DNA of 39,396 nucleotides, taken from IMG/VR virus record IMGVR_UViG_3300046819_000086, positions 1 through 39,396 of that record. One strand, given 5' to 3'. The stretch's first letter is position 1. Every line of letters starts with the position of its first letter. The translations under genes were made by a program, and so were the position numbers. This document shows, piece after piece, positions 7,802 to 16,460 of the stretch. This stretch comes from a virus. The notes beneath the pieces are model-generated. The model saw only the letters and a program-made list of their open reading frames with translations. It searched no databases and was not told the DNA's origin.

Positions 7802-8890
7802 ATGAAAATTGCCCTTATTACAGACCAACACTTCGGTGCCAGAAATGACTCCATTCATTTCCTGGATTTCTACGAGAAATTTTACCGAGACACCTTCTTT
7901 CCGAAACTAGAGGAAGAAGGCATTGATACTGTATTGGTATTGGGTGATACATTTGACCGTAGAAAGTATGTGAACTTCTATACATACAAACGCACCCGTG
8001 AAATGTTCTTTGATGTGTTGCAAGATAAAGGCATTAATGTATTCATGTTGGCAGGTAATCATGACACCTACTACAAGAACACTAACGATGTGAATTCAGT
8101 TGATTTGATGTTGCGTGAATATACCAACATTCATGTCTTAGATCAACCATCAGAAATTCGTATTTGTCAAACAGATGATGATCCTCTTGGCACACAAGTC
8201 TGTATGATTCCTTGGATTTGTCCTGAGAACTATAACGATTGTTTAGAATTGATTAACAATACTCAAGCTTCAATCTGTTGTGGTCATTTTGAAATTGCTG
8301 GATTTGCCATGTATCGTGGTCATCCTTGTGAAGAAGGTTTACATCGTGATACTTTTAGGAAATTCGACTTTACTTTTAGTGGACATTATCATCACCGCTC
8401 TAGCGCTGATGGCATATATTATCTGGGTAATCCATATGAACTTACCTGGCAGGATTATAACGACACTAGGGGTTTCCACCTTTTCGATTTGGAATCCCGT
8501 GAACTTACCTTTGTTCCCAATCCTAATGTAATGTTCCATCGAATCATCTATGATGATAAAGAAGAATCAATTACCGAAATTAATGGAAAAGATTTAACCA
8601 ATTATACCAACACATATGTCAAGGTTGTGGTAGTCAACAAAACCAATCCATATCTGTTCGACAAGTTTATGAATAACTTGTATGATGTGAATCCAGTTGA
8701 TGTTACCATTGCCGAGGACTTTACAGACTTGACAGAAGGTGTGGATGATGATATGCTTGATCAAGCTGAGGATACATTGACTATCCTCAATAAGTATGTT
8801 GATTCAATACAAGAAAAAGATATTGATAACAACAAATTAAAATCGCTATTGCGTGAACTTTATGTTGAAGCGTTGAATACTGAACAATGA
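7802..8890 (+). CDS. 47: recombination endonuclease subunit gp47 (Mre11/SbcD-like)
   Basis: This 362-residue protein carries all metallophosphoesterase motifs: DQHFG (residues 8-12), GDTFDRR near residue 48, GNHDTYY near residue 81, and SGHYHHRS near residue 196. These bind the two metal ions of the Mre11/SbcD nuclease family. With gp46 it resects DNA ends for recombination-dependent replication. The stop overlaps the gene 46 start by ATGA, which gives coupled translation of the two subunits. Confidence 0.96.
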   Translation: MKIALITDQHFGARNDSIHFLDFYEKFYRDTFFPKLEEEGIDTVLVLGDTFDRRKYVNFYTYKRTREMFFDVLQDKGINVFMLAGNHDTYYKNTNDVNSVDLMLREYTNIHVLDQPSEIRICQTDDDPLGTQVCMIPWICPENYNDCLELINNTQASICCGHFEIAGFAMYRGHPCEEGLHRDTFRKFDFTFSGHYHHRSSADGIYYLGNPYELTWQDYNDTRGFHLFDLESRELTFVPNPNVMFHRIIYDDKEESITEINGKDLTNYTNTYVKVVVVNKTNPYLFDKFMNNLYDVNPVDVTIAEDFTDLTEGVDDDMLDQAEDTLTILNKYVDSIQEKDIDNNKLKSLLRELYVEALNTEQ

Positions 8891-10602
8891 TATTATTTCA
8901 AACCATTCGTTGGAAAAACATTCTTTCCACCGGCAATGTCTTTACTGAAGTAAAGCTTAACCGATCACCAAACACACTCATCATTGGCCACAATGGTGCA
9001 GGTAAGTCCACTATTCTGGACGCATTGTGTTTTGGTCTGTTTGGTAAACCGTTTCGTAAAATCAATAAACCCAATCTGATCAACTCAATCAACAACAAAG
9101 ATGGTCTGGTTGAAATTGAATTCAATATTGGCCAGAAACGATATAAGATTGTTCGTGGTATTAAACCGAACATCTTTGAAATCTATTGTAATGATGTTCT
9201 GGTAAACCAAGATGCAAAAGCAAAAGATTACCAAGAACACCTAGAAAAACAAATTCTCAAACTGAATTACAAATCATTCACACAGGTTGTTATTCTTGGC
9301 AGTGCCTCGTTTGTTCCGTTCATGCAATTGACACCTGCTGATCGTAGAGCAATTATCGAGGACTTACTGGACATCCAAATCTTTTCTTCTATGAACACCA
9401 TAGTGAAAGATAAAATGTCCGAGATTAAAGATAAGAATTTAAAAACTTCTTATGATGTTAAATTGACGGAAGAAAAGATTGAACTACAACGACAGAACAT
9501 CGAGGATCACCGTAAGCACAGCGAGAAGGAAATCGAACGCAAAAAAGAGGAAATTGCTAACTCGCAGGGACAGATTCAATCTCTTGAAAACGATATACAA
9601 AAGATCCAAAAACATATCGTGGTATTACAGGGGAGAATACAGGATCATCCATCGATTGGTAAAAAGTCAAAAAGTCTATTACAAATAGAAGCTAAAATCG
9701 AAAGTAATATAAAGAAGATCGAAAAGGATATCCTATTCTATGAACAGAACGATAATTGTCCCACTTGCCGACAAACACTCACAGACAGTTTTAAAGACGA
9801 TCAGATCCGTGAAAGGAATGGTAAGAGGGAACAACTGGCCAACGGTATTGAAGAAATCGGTAGAGAAATTGCCAAAGTAAATGAACGTATTGAAGAAATC
9901 AATAAGATTCAACGGCACATTACCGAACACAACAACGAGGTTGTGAAACACAATTCGACCATCTCTGCTGTAAATAAGTATATTCTGAAACTAAATCAAG
10001 AAATACAACTGCTGGCCAACAGGACAGATAACCTGGTAGAAGAAAATACGAAACTGAAAGAATTGGTAAAACAACTTGATTCATTGTTGAAAGTCCAAGA
10101 AGAATTGTCTGTGAGTAAACAGTATTATGAATATGCTGCAACGCTTCTCAAAGATACCGGCATTAAGACTAAGATCATCAAACAATATCTGCCGATCATG
10201 AACAAACTTATCAATAAGTATTTATCGGCAATGGACTTTTTTGTGAATTTCAACATCGATGAAAACTTTAATGAAACTATTAAGAGTCGGCATCGTGATG
10301 AGTTTTCTTATGCTAACTTCTCCGAAGGAGAGAAGCTGCGTATTGACCTGGCATTACTATTCACGTGGAGACAGGTTGCAAAGTTGAAGAACAGTACCAA
10401 TACCAATCTATTGATTCTTGATGAAGTATTTGATTCATCATTAGATACAGTTGGTACAGAAGAATTCCTAAAGTTGATTCAAGATATGGGTCAAGATACC
10501 AACGTGTTTGTTATTAGTCACAAAGGTGATCTACTGTTTGACAAGTTTAGGTCCGTAATTAAGTTTGAAAAGAAAAACAATTTTTCGAGGATTGCAAAAT
10601 GA
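8887..10602 (+). CDS. 46: recombination endonuclease subunit gp46 (Rad50/SbcC-like)
   Basis: This 571-residue protein matches T4 gp46 (560). It has Walker A (GHNGAGKST) near residue 34, long coiled-coil arms from about 170 to 430 interrupted by the zinc hook CPTC near residue 290, the ABC signature FSEGEKLRIDLAL near residue 478, and Walker B LLILDEVFDSSLD near residue 507. It is the ATPase partner of gp47. It overlaps both neighbours, which places recombination and deformylase genes in one operon. Confidence 0.96.
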   Translation: MILFQTIRWKNILSTGNVFTEVKLNRSPNTLIIGHNGAGKSTILDALCFGLFGKPFRKINKPNLINSINNKDGLVEIEFNIGQKRYKIVRGIKPNIFEIYCNDVLVNQDAKAKDYQEHLEKQILKLNYKSFTQVVILGSASFVPFMQLTPADRRAIIEDLLDIQIFSSMNTIVKDKMSEIKDKNLKTSYDVKLTEEKIELQRQNIEDHRKHSEKEIERKKEEIANSQGQIQSLENDIQKIQKHIVVLQGRIQDHPSIGKKSKSLLQIEAKIESNIKKIEKDILFYEQNDNCPTCRQTLTDSFKDDQIRERNGKREQLANGIEEIGREIAKVNERIEEINKIQRHITEHNNEVVKHNSTISAVNKYILKLNQEIQLLANRTDNLVEENTKLKELVKQLDSLLKVQEELSVSKQYYEYAATLLKDTGIKTKIIKQYLPIMNKLINKYLSAMDFFVNFNIDENFNETIKSRHRDEFSYANFSEGEKLRIDLALLFTWRQVAKLKNSTNTNLLILDEVFDSSLDTVGTEEFLKLIQDMGQDTNVFVISHKGDLLFDKFRSVIKFEKKNNFSRIAK

Positions 10603-11168
10603 GTGATGAAATTATTAAAATTGACACCGGTGTACAAGCACAAACCGGATTACCTGCACCAAAAGTATTTCGTTTGGTACATGAAACTTCGCCTAATCTA
10701 AAAATACCATTAGATGAGTTTGACTTTTCTAATCCTCCTGTAAACCCAAATGAGTTTGCATCGACACTAGTTGAAACATGTAAGTTGCACAAAGGATATG
10801 GCCTGTCTGCAAACCAATGTGGTTTTCCTTATAGAGTCTTTGTGATGGGTGCAGATGATAATTTTGTGGCTTTCTTTAATCCAAAGATCACTCGGTATTC
10901 GGAAGAAACTAAACATATGGTGGAAGGTTGCCTATCTTTCCCATTCCTTGGATTATCCATTACCCGACCTTCAGAGATTGAGGTAGAATACCAAGATTTC
11001 AACGGAGAAACCAGAACGTCAAGATTTACTGGTATATCTGCACGTTGTTTCCAACATGAGCTTGACCACATGAACGGTATCGTATATACTGAAAGATCGA
11101 AACCTCTAGCACTACAACAGGGGTTAAAGAAGCGAACAAAACTTTTAAAGAAATTGAAAATTGCATAA
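10599..11168 (+). CDS. def: peptide deformylase
   Basis: This is a 189-residue enzyme that removes the formyl group from N-terminal formyl-methionine of nascent proteins. The three PDF motifs are visible: GYGLSANQCG near residue 66, EGCLSFP near residue 108 and QHELDHMNG near residue 151, which provide the metal ligands Cys, His, His and the catalytic Glu. Motif 1 has Ser-Ala-Asn in place of the usual Ala-Ala-Pro, as in other phage PDFs. It overlaps gene 46 by ATGA and the following DruA-like gene by one base. The phage also carries an apparent initiator tRNA, so it supplies two steps of the formyl-methionine cycle. Confidence 0.95.
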   Translation: MSDEIIKIDTGVQAQTGLPAPKVFRLVHETSPNLKIPLDEFDFSNPPVNPNEFASTLVETCKLHKGYGLSANQCGFPYRVFVMGADDNFVAFFNPKITRYSEETKHMVEGCLSFPFLGLSITRPSEIEVEYQDFNGETRTSRFTGISARCFQHELDHMNGIVYTERSKPLALQQGLKKRTKLLKKLKIA

Positions 11169-12433
11169 TGGCTACTCCTTTAGAATTTGTAGAAAAACAA
11201 TGGGACGAATGGCAGGCTAACAATCCTGCCGATTCGTTTCCGCATATTGACACTGATAACTTAAAAGAGTTATTGATTAAAGATTTGTCATATGCCTCAC
11301 AGATGGATGTTCGTGAATATACTTTATACCAAAAATGGTGTGAAGTAAAGGAACGATATCCTGTACAGAATGTAAGCACCCTATGGGGTGAAGAATTGCA
11401 GATGGTTAATCCAGAGCAACAAAAAATCATCGAACAAGTAAAGACCAACTTCTGGGTTCCAGAATACGATGATGATTTTCTAAATCTGAAACCGGTTATG
11501 AAACTGTACAATGGTGAATTGGCAGAAACGTGGAATGCCATTCGTACATTTTCTTCTACCATGAAAAACAATTCTAACATTGGTAGAAACTTGTTCTATA
11601 CATTGACTGATGAAAACACCGGCAAGTATCTTGGTGTTATTTGTATTTCATCAGACTTTTTGGATCTCACACCACGAGATTCTTTTATTGGTTGGCCACG
11701 TGATGTTAAGACACAACAGGGCATGATCAACCACACAGCAATCGGTTCTACTATTGTTCCATTACAACCACTCGGTTTCAATTATATGGGTGGAAAACTT
11801 TTAGCATTGATGTGTCTGTCAGATACAGTCCAGAAGGATTGGAAGCATAAGTATGGAGATACTCTGGTCGGTGTGACAACGACTTCTCTTTACGGTATGA
11901 CTAAATCTGGAGGTTTATCTCAATATGACGGGTTGGAACACTGGCAGAAGATGGGTTTCTCAAGCGGCAGCGTTGCGTTCGAGCCAACAAAGGCGACGAG
12001 TAGAATGGTATATGAGTGGATCAGAGAAAACTATCCAAGAAAATACTTCGAATGGTGGGAAGCAACAAACGAAGCAGGAATGCCCCTCAAACGAGATCAC
12101 AAAAACCGATCACTAAACTTTGCATATAGTAAACTTGGTATTCCTAAGGAACTAATCCGTACCGAACATCAGCGTGGGATTTATTTTTCTCCGTTGTATG
12201 ATAATACACCGGATTACCTACGCAAAGAAATTGGTGATGAACAACTTGTTAAGTCTTTTGACACAAGTGAAGATTCCTTGGCAAACATTTGGAAAACAAA
12301 ATATGCCAAAGGCAGAATCCGTCAATTACAAAAGAAGAATAATGTTTCCAAAGAAACCCTGTTCTACGATGATTTGATTTATCTGTCCTGGCAAGAAACC
12401 AAGGACAAATATTTGCCACAAGTTGGTAGATAA
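11168..12433 (+). CDS. DUF4338/DruA-like protein, copy 1
   Basis: This 421-residue protein shows the DUF4338 pattern that is shared with DruA of the Druantia defence system. The visible elements are GKYLGVICISSDFLDL, PRDSFIGW near residue 170, PLGFNYMGGKLLALM near residue 200, DWKHKYG, and TTTSLYG with SQYDG near residues 235-250. The second copy at 29913-31019 repeats GYNYIGGKLLA, KYG, TTSLYG and SQYDG. The N-terminal 110 residues are unique to this copy. It is translationally coupled to peptide deformylase. Biochemical activity is unknown. The phage version sits with replication genes, so it may act in DNA or RNA metabolism or counter host defence; neither is shown. Confidence 0.65.
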   Translation: MATPLEFVEKQWDEWQANNPADSFPHIDTDNLKELLIKDLSYASQMDVREYTLYQKWCEVKERYPVQNVSTLWGEELQMVNPEQQKIIEQVKTNFWVPEYDDDFLNLKPVMKLYNGELAETWNAIRTFSSTMKNNSNIGRNLFYTLTDENTGKYLGVICISSDFLDLTPRDSFIGWPRDVKTQQGMINHTAIGSTIVPLQPLGFNYMGGKLLALMCLSDTVQKDWKHKYGDTLVGVTTTSLYGMTKSGGLSQYDGLEHWQKMGFSSGSVAFEPTKATSRMVYEWIRENYPRKYFEWWEATNEAGMPLKRDHKNRSLNFAYSKLGIPKELIRTEHQRGIYFSPLYDNTPDYLRKEIGDEQLVKSFDTSEDSLANIWKTKYAKGRIRQLQKKNNVSKETLFYDDLIYLSWQETKDKYLPQVGR

Positions 12434-12435
12434 TA

Positions 12436-12456
12436 AAGTATACCGCAAGGATACTT
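12436..12456 (+). other. hairpin with GCAA tetraloop overlapping a -35 box
   Basis: An 8-bp stem with one bulged A is closed by GCAA. The last two bases of its 3' arm are the first two bases of TTGACT (12455-12460), the -35 hexamer of the next promoter. It follows the DruA-like gene and could be a weak terminator, but there is no proper T run. Confidence 0.45.
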
Positions 12457-12484
12457 GACTTTTACACCTACATAATGATATGAT
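12455..12484 (+). promoter_or_regulatory. sigma70-type promoter for the HTH gene
   Basis: TTGACT (12455-12460) and TATGAT (12479-12484) are 18 bases apart. The leader (about 12491-12542) contains a short CTCG/CGAG hairpin followed by TTTTT, then an AGGAG ribosome site before ATG 12543. Confidence 0.65.
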
Positions 12485-12542
12485 GTGTGTACTCGTTGAT
12501 GCGAGATGTTTTTAAATTATTATTTTATTATAGGAGTTTGAT

Positions 12543-12797
12543 ATGAGCGCAAAGCAAAAGATGATTGATTATCTGAACAAGACCGAGGGTTACAACACTT
12601 TCTCGACCGCACAAGCACAGAAGCTGTTTGGTATTTCCAATGTAGCTGCACGTATTGATGAACTGCGTAAAGAAGGTCACTGCATCTACACTAACACAAA
12701 GACACGCCGTGATGGCACTAAGGTAAATGTATATCGCCTTGGCACCCCAACCAAGTCGATGGTACAATTTGCAGTTGCCTGCGGTTACAAGTTTTAA
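12543..12797 (+). CDS. small winged-helix DNA-binding protein
   Basis: This 84-residue basic protein has the pattern of phage helix-turn-helix domains: a first helix (KQKMIDYLNKTEGY), a turn and recognition helix (FSTAQAQKLFGISNVAARIDELRKEG), and a wing (CIYTNTKTRRDGTKVNVYRL). It has its own promoter and a strong terminator on either side, so it forms a single-gene unit. A regulator of early or middle transcription is likely from the fold. No target is identified, but the dyads over nearby -35 boxes would be candidates. Confidence 0.75.
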   Translation: MSAKQKMIDYLNKTEGYNTFSTAQAQKLFGISNVAARIDELRKEGHCIYTNTKTRRDGTKVNVYRLGTPTKSMVQFAVACGYKF

Positions 12798-12813
12798 TAG
12801 TATGTAACGTATA

Positions 12814-12847
12814 AGAGGTAACCGCACGGTGTGGTTGCCTCTTTTTT
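12814..12847 (+). terminator. intrinsic terminator after the HTH gene
   Basis: A 10-bp stem (AGAGGTAACC with GGTTGCCTCT, one G-T pair) continues into a weaker inner stem and is followed by six T residues (12842-12847). It separates the HTH gene from the glycosyltransferase, whose ribosome site (GGAG) begins five bases later. Confidence 0.9.
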
Positions 12848-12860
12848 ATTTGGAGAAAAA

Positions 12861-13679
12861 ATGGAAATCTCAATCACTAAAGAGGACTTACAAAAGAAAA
12901 GTCTTTTTATCGCTACACCAATGTATGGTGGAGTGAATCATGGTCTATACATGAAGGCCTGTCTTGATCTCCAAGGTTTACTGTTCCATTATGGTGTTGA
13001 AGTAAAGTTTTCGTTCCTGTTTAACGAATCACTGATTACTCGTGCAAGAAACTACCTTGTTGATGAATTCTTGCATCGTTCTAACTGCACACATTTCCTG
13101 TTTATTGATTCGGATATCAATTTCAATCCACAGGATGTAGTCGCACTTCTGGCAATGGACAAAGATGTTTCTGGTGGTCCGTATCCTAAGAAAGCAATCA
13201 AATGGAAGTCCGTAAAGACTGCCGTTGCTAAGAACCCAGATATTGAACCACAACTTCTTGAACGTGTTGTTGGTGATTATGTTTTCAATCCCGTTAAAGG
13301 CACCTCGCAATTCTCAGTTTCCGAACCACTTGAAGTATTAGAAATTGGTACCGGATTCATGATGGTTAAGCGTGAAGTCTTTACAAAGATGGAAGAAGCA
13401 TACCCAATGATCCGTTACAAACCAGACCATGTTGGTCAGGCACACTTTGATGGTACACGTTACATTCATGCCTTCTTTGATACTGTAATCGACACTAAAG
13501 AAAGTATTACTGGCGGCGGATCAGATCGTTATCTATCGGAAGATTATATGTTCTGTCAGATGTGGCGTAAGATTGGTGGTCAAATTCACATGTGTCCTTG
13601 GATGCGTACAGAACATATCGGCACTTACCACTTTAAGGGAGATATGCCTGCTGTCGCAAATTATGTTGGAGAGATGTGA
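12861..13679 (+). CDS. GT-A fold glycosyltransferase
   Basis: The protein has 272 residues from ATG 12861, which has a GGAG ribosome site; the upstream in-frame GTG lies in the terminator and is rejected. An N-terminal Rossmann-like part leads to THFLFIDSDINF near residue 83, where DSD is the metal- and nucleotide-sugar-binding DxD motif. SGGPYPKKAIKW follows, and a later EDYMFC could supply the catalytic acidic residue. This resembles Anp1-like and phage glycosyltransferases. The acceptor is unknown. It stands apart from the large sugar locus at 32.7-38.6 kb. Confidence 0.8.
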   Translation: MEISITKEDLQKKSLFIATPMYGGVNHGLYMKACLDLQGLLFHYGVEVKFSFLFNESLITRARNYLVDEFLHRSNCTHFLFIDSDINFNPQDVVALLAMDKDVSGGPYPKKAIKWKSVKTAVAKNPDIEPQLLERVVGDYVFNPVKGTSQFSVSEPLEVLEIGTGFMMVKREVFTKMEEAYPMIRYKPDHVGQAHFDGTRYIHAFFDTVIDTKESITGGGSDRYLSEDYMFCQMWRKIGGQIHMCPWMRTEHIGTYHFKGDMPAVANYVGEM

Positions 13680-14023
13680 TGGATGATGTTGTTACTGCTT
13701 CACAAACAGCAACAACTGGTGGTCGCAAATTCGATGGAGGTAAACTAGAATTCGGTTTACTTCCGCCGAATGCTCTAGAAGCTACGGTTGATATACTCAC
13801 ATTCGGTGCTCAAAAATATGAAAGAGATAACTGGAAAAGAGTACCTGATGCGAAACGTAGATACTTCGATGCCATGCAAAGACACCTTTGGGCGTGGAAA
13901 AAGGGTGAACAAAATGACCAAGAAACTGGTAAGAATCACCTTGCCCATGCACTATGTTGCTTGATGTTTCTGTATGAACATGATACAATAGATTTTTCTA
14001 ATAATGATAAGGATGTGAAATGA
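13679..14023 (+). CDS. dATP/dGTP pyrophosphohydrolase-type protein (DUF5664, MazG-like)
   Basis: This 114-residue protein has the DUF5664 pattern: GGRKFDGGKLEFGLLPPNAL, then FGAQKYERDNWK, then the helix YFDAMQRHLWAWKKGE and HLAHALCCLMFLYE. This all-alpha NTP pyrophosphatase group includes phage enzymes that hydrolyse dATP or dGTP. ATG 13679 overlaps the glycosyltransferase stop by one base; the GTG at 13676 is less likely. No PurZ homologue is in this window, so the modified Z-genome pathway cannot be inferred. A role in adjusting nucleotide pools beside the replisome genes fits the location. Confidence 0.75.
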   Translation: MDDVVTASQTATTGGRKFDGGKLEFGLLPPNALEATVDILTFGAQKYERDNWKRVPDAKRRYFDAMQRHLWAWKKGEQNDQETGKNHLAHALCCLMFLYEHDTIDFSNNDKDVK

Positions 14024-14697
14024 AGCTTTCAAATGATACACTAACCGTACTTAAGAATTTTTCTACGATCAATTCTGGAATTTTCTTCAAGCAGGGAAAC
14101 AAACTGTCAACAGTTTCTCCCTCTAAAACCATTCTAGCAGAAGTCACTTTGTCGGAAGAATTTCCTCAGGACTTTGGCATCTATGATCTGAACCAATTCC
14201 TTTCGGTTCTATCCATTTACAAAAATGATGCTGAACTGGAATTTGATCCAGTAAACGTAACCATCAAGTCTGGTCGCAATAAGACCAAGTATCGTTTGAC
14301 CGATAAGACCATGATTGTTACTCCACCAGATAAGACCTTGACACTTCCTTCTGAAGATGTTAGCATTAATCTTAGTGCTCAGGATCTCGACTGGGTTATC
14401 AAAACATCTAATGTTGTACAATCACCTAACGTTGCTGTAGAATCGGACGGAGATTCCGTCAAACTTGTTATGTTCGATTCGTCTAATGATTCGGCACACA
14501 TCAGTTCTATCGATCTGGATGAACAAGGTGTTGGCAAACGATACAAGATGGTATTCAAGACAGAAAACCTGAAACTCATTCCTGGTGCGTATGAAGTAAA
14601 GATTTCTTCAAAGGGTATCGCAAGTTTCAAAAACGAAAAGGCCAATCTACAATATTGGATCGCAACCGAAGCAGCTGCTTCAAAATATGAGGGTTAA
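14020..14697 (+). CDS. 45: sliding clamp gp45
   Basis: This 225-residue protein matches T4 gp45 (228) and begins with the typical KLSNDTLTVLKNFSTINSGIFFKQGN. Other family features are DFGIYDLNQFLSVLS near residue 55 and the C-terminal SFKNEKANLQYWIA. The trimeric ring tethers polymerase gp43 to DNA and also activates late transcription with gp55. It overlaps the preceding gene by ATGA and heads the gp45-gp44-gp62-RegA block in T4 order. Confidence 0.96.
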   Translation: MKLSNDTLTVLKNFSTINSGIFFKQGNKLSTVSPSKTILAEVTLSEEFPQDFGIYDLNQFLSVLSIYKNDAELEFDPVNVTIKSGRNKTKYRLTDKTMIVTPPDKTLTLPSEDVSINLSAQDLDWVIKTSNVVQSPNVAVESDGDSVKLVMFDSSNDSAHISSIDLDEQGVGKRYKMVFKTENLKLIPGAYEVKISSKGIASFKNEKANLQYWIATEAAASKYEG

Positions 14698-14699
14698 TT

Positions 14700-14885
14700 A
14701 TGTTAGTTTATTTTACCGATGCAAAAACAAGTCAGTCTATCGCTGTAAATCCTAGTCAAGTTGTTGTTGTATTTGTCGCTGAAGAAGAAGGCAAAACATA
14801 CACTGTAATCAACACCACTACAGGTAATGTTGCAACAGAAACACCACAACTGGATGTCGTTGCACAAATCAATGGAGCATTTTAA
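14700..14885 (+). CDS. small conserved hypothetical, beta-rich
   Basis: This is a 61-residue protein. The layout (VNPSQVVVV, then a Thr/Val-rich strand, then a short helix at the C-terminus) resembles the small one-domain SwrD/FlbD-type barrels found in several phages. No functional residues are evident. It is wedged between the clamp gene and the DsbA-like gene, two bases after the first and overlapping the second by one base. Confidence 0.6.
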   Translation: MLVYFTDAKTSQSIAVNPSQVVVVFVAEEEGKTYTVINTTTGNVATETPQLDVVAQINGAF

Positions 14886-15157
14886 TGACCACGATTCAAA
14901 CGCTTTTCGGAACGTTTAATGAGGAACAACTCAAGGCACTCAAGGGTGCCCTTGATGAAATGAATGAAGTGATGTTCAAGCAGGAACAACTGTCCACATC
15001 GATGAAGGACATCCTTTCTGCTGCACACGATTCACTCAAGGTTCCCAAGAAGATTCTTCGCAAGATGGCACGAGTTCAGTACAAACAAAACTTTGAAACT
15101 GAAGTTGCTGAAAGCAAGGAATTTGAAGCACTGTTTGAAGGTATTACCAATCTGTGA
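14885..15157 (+). CDS. dsbA: DsbA-like double-stranded DNA-binding protein
   Basis: This 90-residue protein has the same length as T4 DsbA (89). Its second half (ILSAAHDSLKVPKKILRKMA, then YKQNFETEVAESKEFEALFEGI) follows the DsbA pattern of a helix with a 'delGV..k.f..l' motif, then a helix ending in acidic residues and 'eLyd.if'. T4 DsbA binds late promoter DNA and is encoded beside the clamp genes. Identification is by pattern and length, not by an invariant residue. Confidence 0.55.
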   Translation: MTTIQTLFGTFNEEQLKALKGALDEMNEVMFKQEQLSTSMKDILSAAHDSLKVPKKILRKMARVQYKQNFETEVAESKEFEALFEGITNL

Positions 15158-15504
15158 TGTATCAACAAGAGATTAAATTCTTTTGGCCTCTCACGGAGCA
15201 AATCCGATTAGATTTGGATTATACTCCGTGTGAGGAGTTTTATAGACAGAAAAACACCATATCAAGTACCGGTATAACTAGTGGTTCTTATTTGGCGAGC
15301 ACCAGTGGTGACGTATCTTGGGCTACAACGGTTACTACCAATAAAATTGATACTAGTGAATTTGTCTTTAGACCAAAAACTGAAAATGTAGGTAAGTGGG
15401 AAATCACAGATAATATGTTTGTGTATAGACCCACAAAACCAAATGTGATAATCCGTTTTTTCGCCAAGAAGCTTCTTGGTTTTAAATGGTACGATGAAGT
15501 TTAA
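15157..15504 (+). CDS. conserved hypothetical between clamp and clamp loader
   Basis: This 115-residue protein starts at ATG 15157, which overlaps the preceding stop by one base. It opens with YQQEIKFFWPLTEQIRLDL and ends with an aromatic/basic segment (FFAKKLLGFKW). A Ser/Thr-rich middle section suggests a flexible loop. I associate the opening motif with small proteins at this place in aquatic T4-like phages, but no function is known. Expression with the clamp and clamp loader suggests a replisome accessory. Confidence 0.6.
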   Translation: MYQQEIKFFWPLTEQIRLDLDYTPCEEFYRQKNTISSTGITSGSYLASTSGDVSWATTVTTNKIDTSEFVFRPKTENVGKWEITDNMFVYRPTKPNVIIRFFAKKLLGFKWYDEV

Positions 15505-15524
15505 TTATATTATGGAGTTTGTGA

Positions 15525-16460
15525 ATGTCGGAACATATGTTATGGGTAGAAAAGTATCGTCCTCAAACCGTTGAAGATTGTATTCTTCCTGATGGTATCA
15601 AAACAACTTTCCAGGAATTCGTAAATCGTAAAGAGATTCCAAACCTGCTTCTATCTGGTACCGCAGGTGTCGGTAAGACCACAATTGCAAAGGCTCTTTG
15701 TAATGAGATTGGTTGTGACTTCATCGTTATCAACGGTTCAGACGAATCAGGTATTGATGTTCTTCGCAACAAGATTAAGAATTATGCCTCGTCCGTTTCA
15801 CTTGCTGGTGGACGCAAGGTAATCATCATTGATGAGGCAGACTATCTAAATCCAAATTCTACTCAACCTGCACTTCGTGGTGCAATCGAGGAGTTTGCTT
15901 CCAACTGTTCGTTTATCTTTACATGTAATTTCAAGAACCGTATTATTGATCCGATTCACAGTCGTTGTACCTGTATCGATTTCAAACTGAATGGTTCTAA
16001 GCAGAAGATGGCAGCACAATTCTTCAAGCGCATGGAATGGATGTTGGACCAAGAAGGTGTGAAATATGAAAAAGAAGTCATTGCTGCAATCGTTACTAAA
16101 CACTTTCCTGATAACCGTAGAATTATTAATGAGCTTCAGCGCTATGGTGTTGGAGGTACTATTGATAAAGGTATTCTCGCTTCTGTTAGCGATATTCAGA
16201 CTTCTGAACTTATCAAAGCTCTTAAAGAAAAAGACTTCTCATCGGCCAGAAAATGGGTAACCAATAATCTGGACAATGATGCCTCACGCATCTTCCGTAA
16301 TCTGTATGATTCGTTGTATGAAGTATTGAAACCACAATCGGTTCCACAACTTGTACTCATTCTAGCTAAGTATCAATATCAGGCTGCCTTTGTTGCAGAC
16401 CATGAAATTAATATGATTGCCTGTTTGACCGAGATTATGGTGGATTGTGAGTTCAAGTAA
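15525..16460 (+). CDS. 44: clamp loader large subunit gp44
   Basis: This 311-residue AAA+ ATPase (T4 gp44: 319) opens with MLWVEKYRPQTVEDC, the clamp-loader signature. Walker A is GTAGVGKTT near residue 45, Walker B is VIIIDEADYLN near residue 102, and the SRC sensor/arginine-finger motif (IHSRCTCIDF) is near residue 145. It loads the gp45 ring with gp62. It is preceded by a GGAG ribosome site and overlaps the gene 62 start by one base. Confidence 0.96.
   Translation: MSEHMLWVEKYRPQTVEDCILPDGIKTTFQEFVNRKEIPNLLLSGTAGVGKTTIAKALCNEIGCDFIVINGSDESGIDVLRNKIKNYASSVSLAGGRKVIIIDEADYLNPNSTQPALRGAIEEFASNCSFIFTCNFKNRIIDPIHSRCTCIDFKLNGSKQKMAAQFFKRMEWMLDQEGVKYEKEVIAAIVTKHFPDNRRIINELQRYGVGGTIDKGILASVSDIQTSELIKALKEKDFSSARKWVTNNLDNDASRIFRNLYDSLYEVLKPQSVPQLVLILAKYQYQAAFVADHEINMIACLTEIMVDCEFK

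Noticed and set aside
13679-14023. Possibility of a 2-aminoadenine (Z) genome from the DUF5664 protein
   Set aside because: No PurZ or DpoZ-type gene is in the window; the polymerase is a T4-type family B enzyme, so there is no support.
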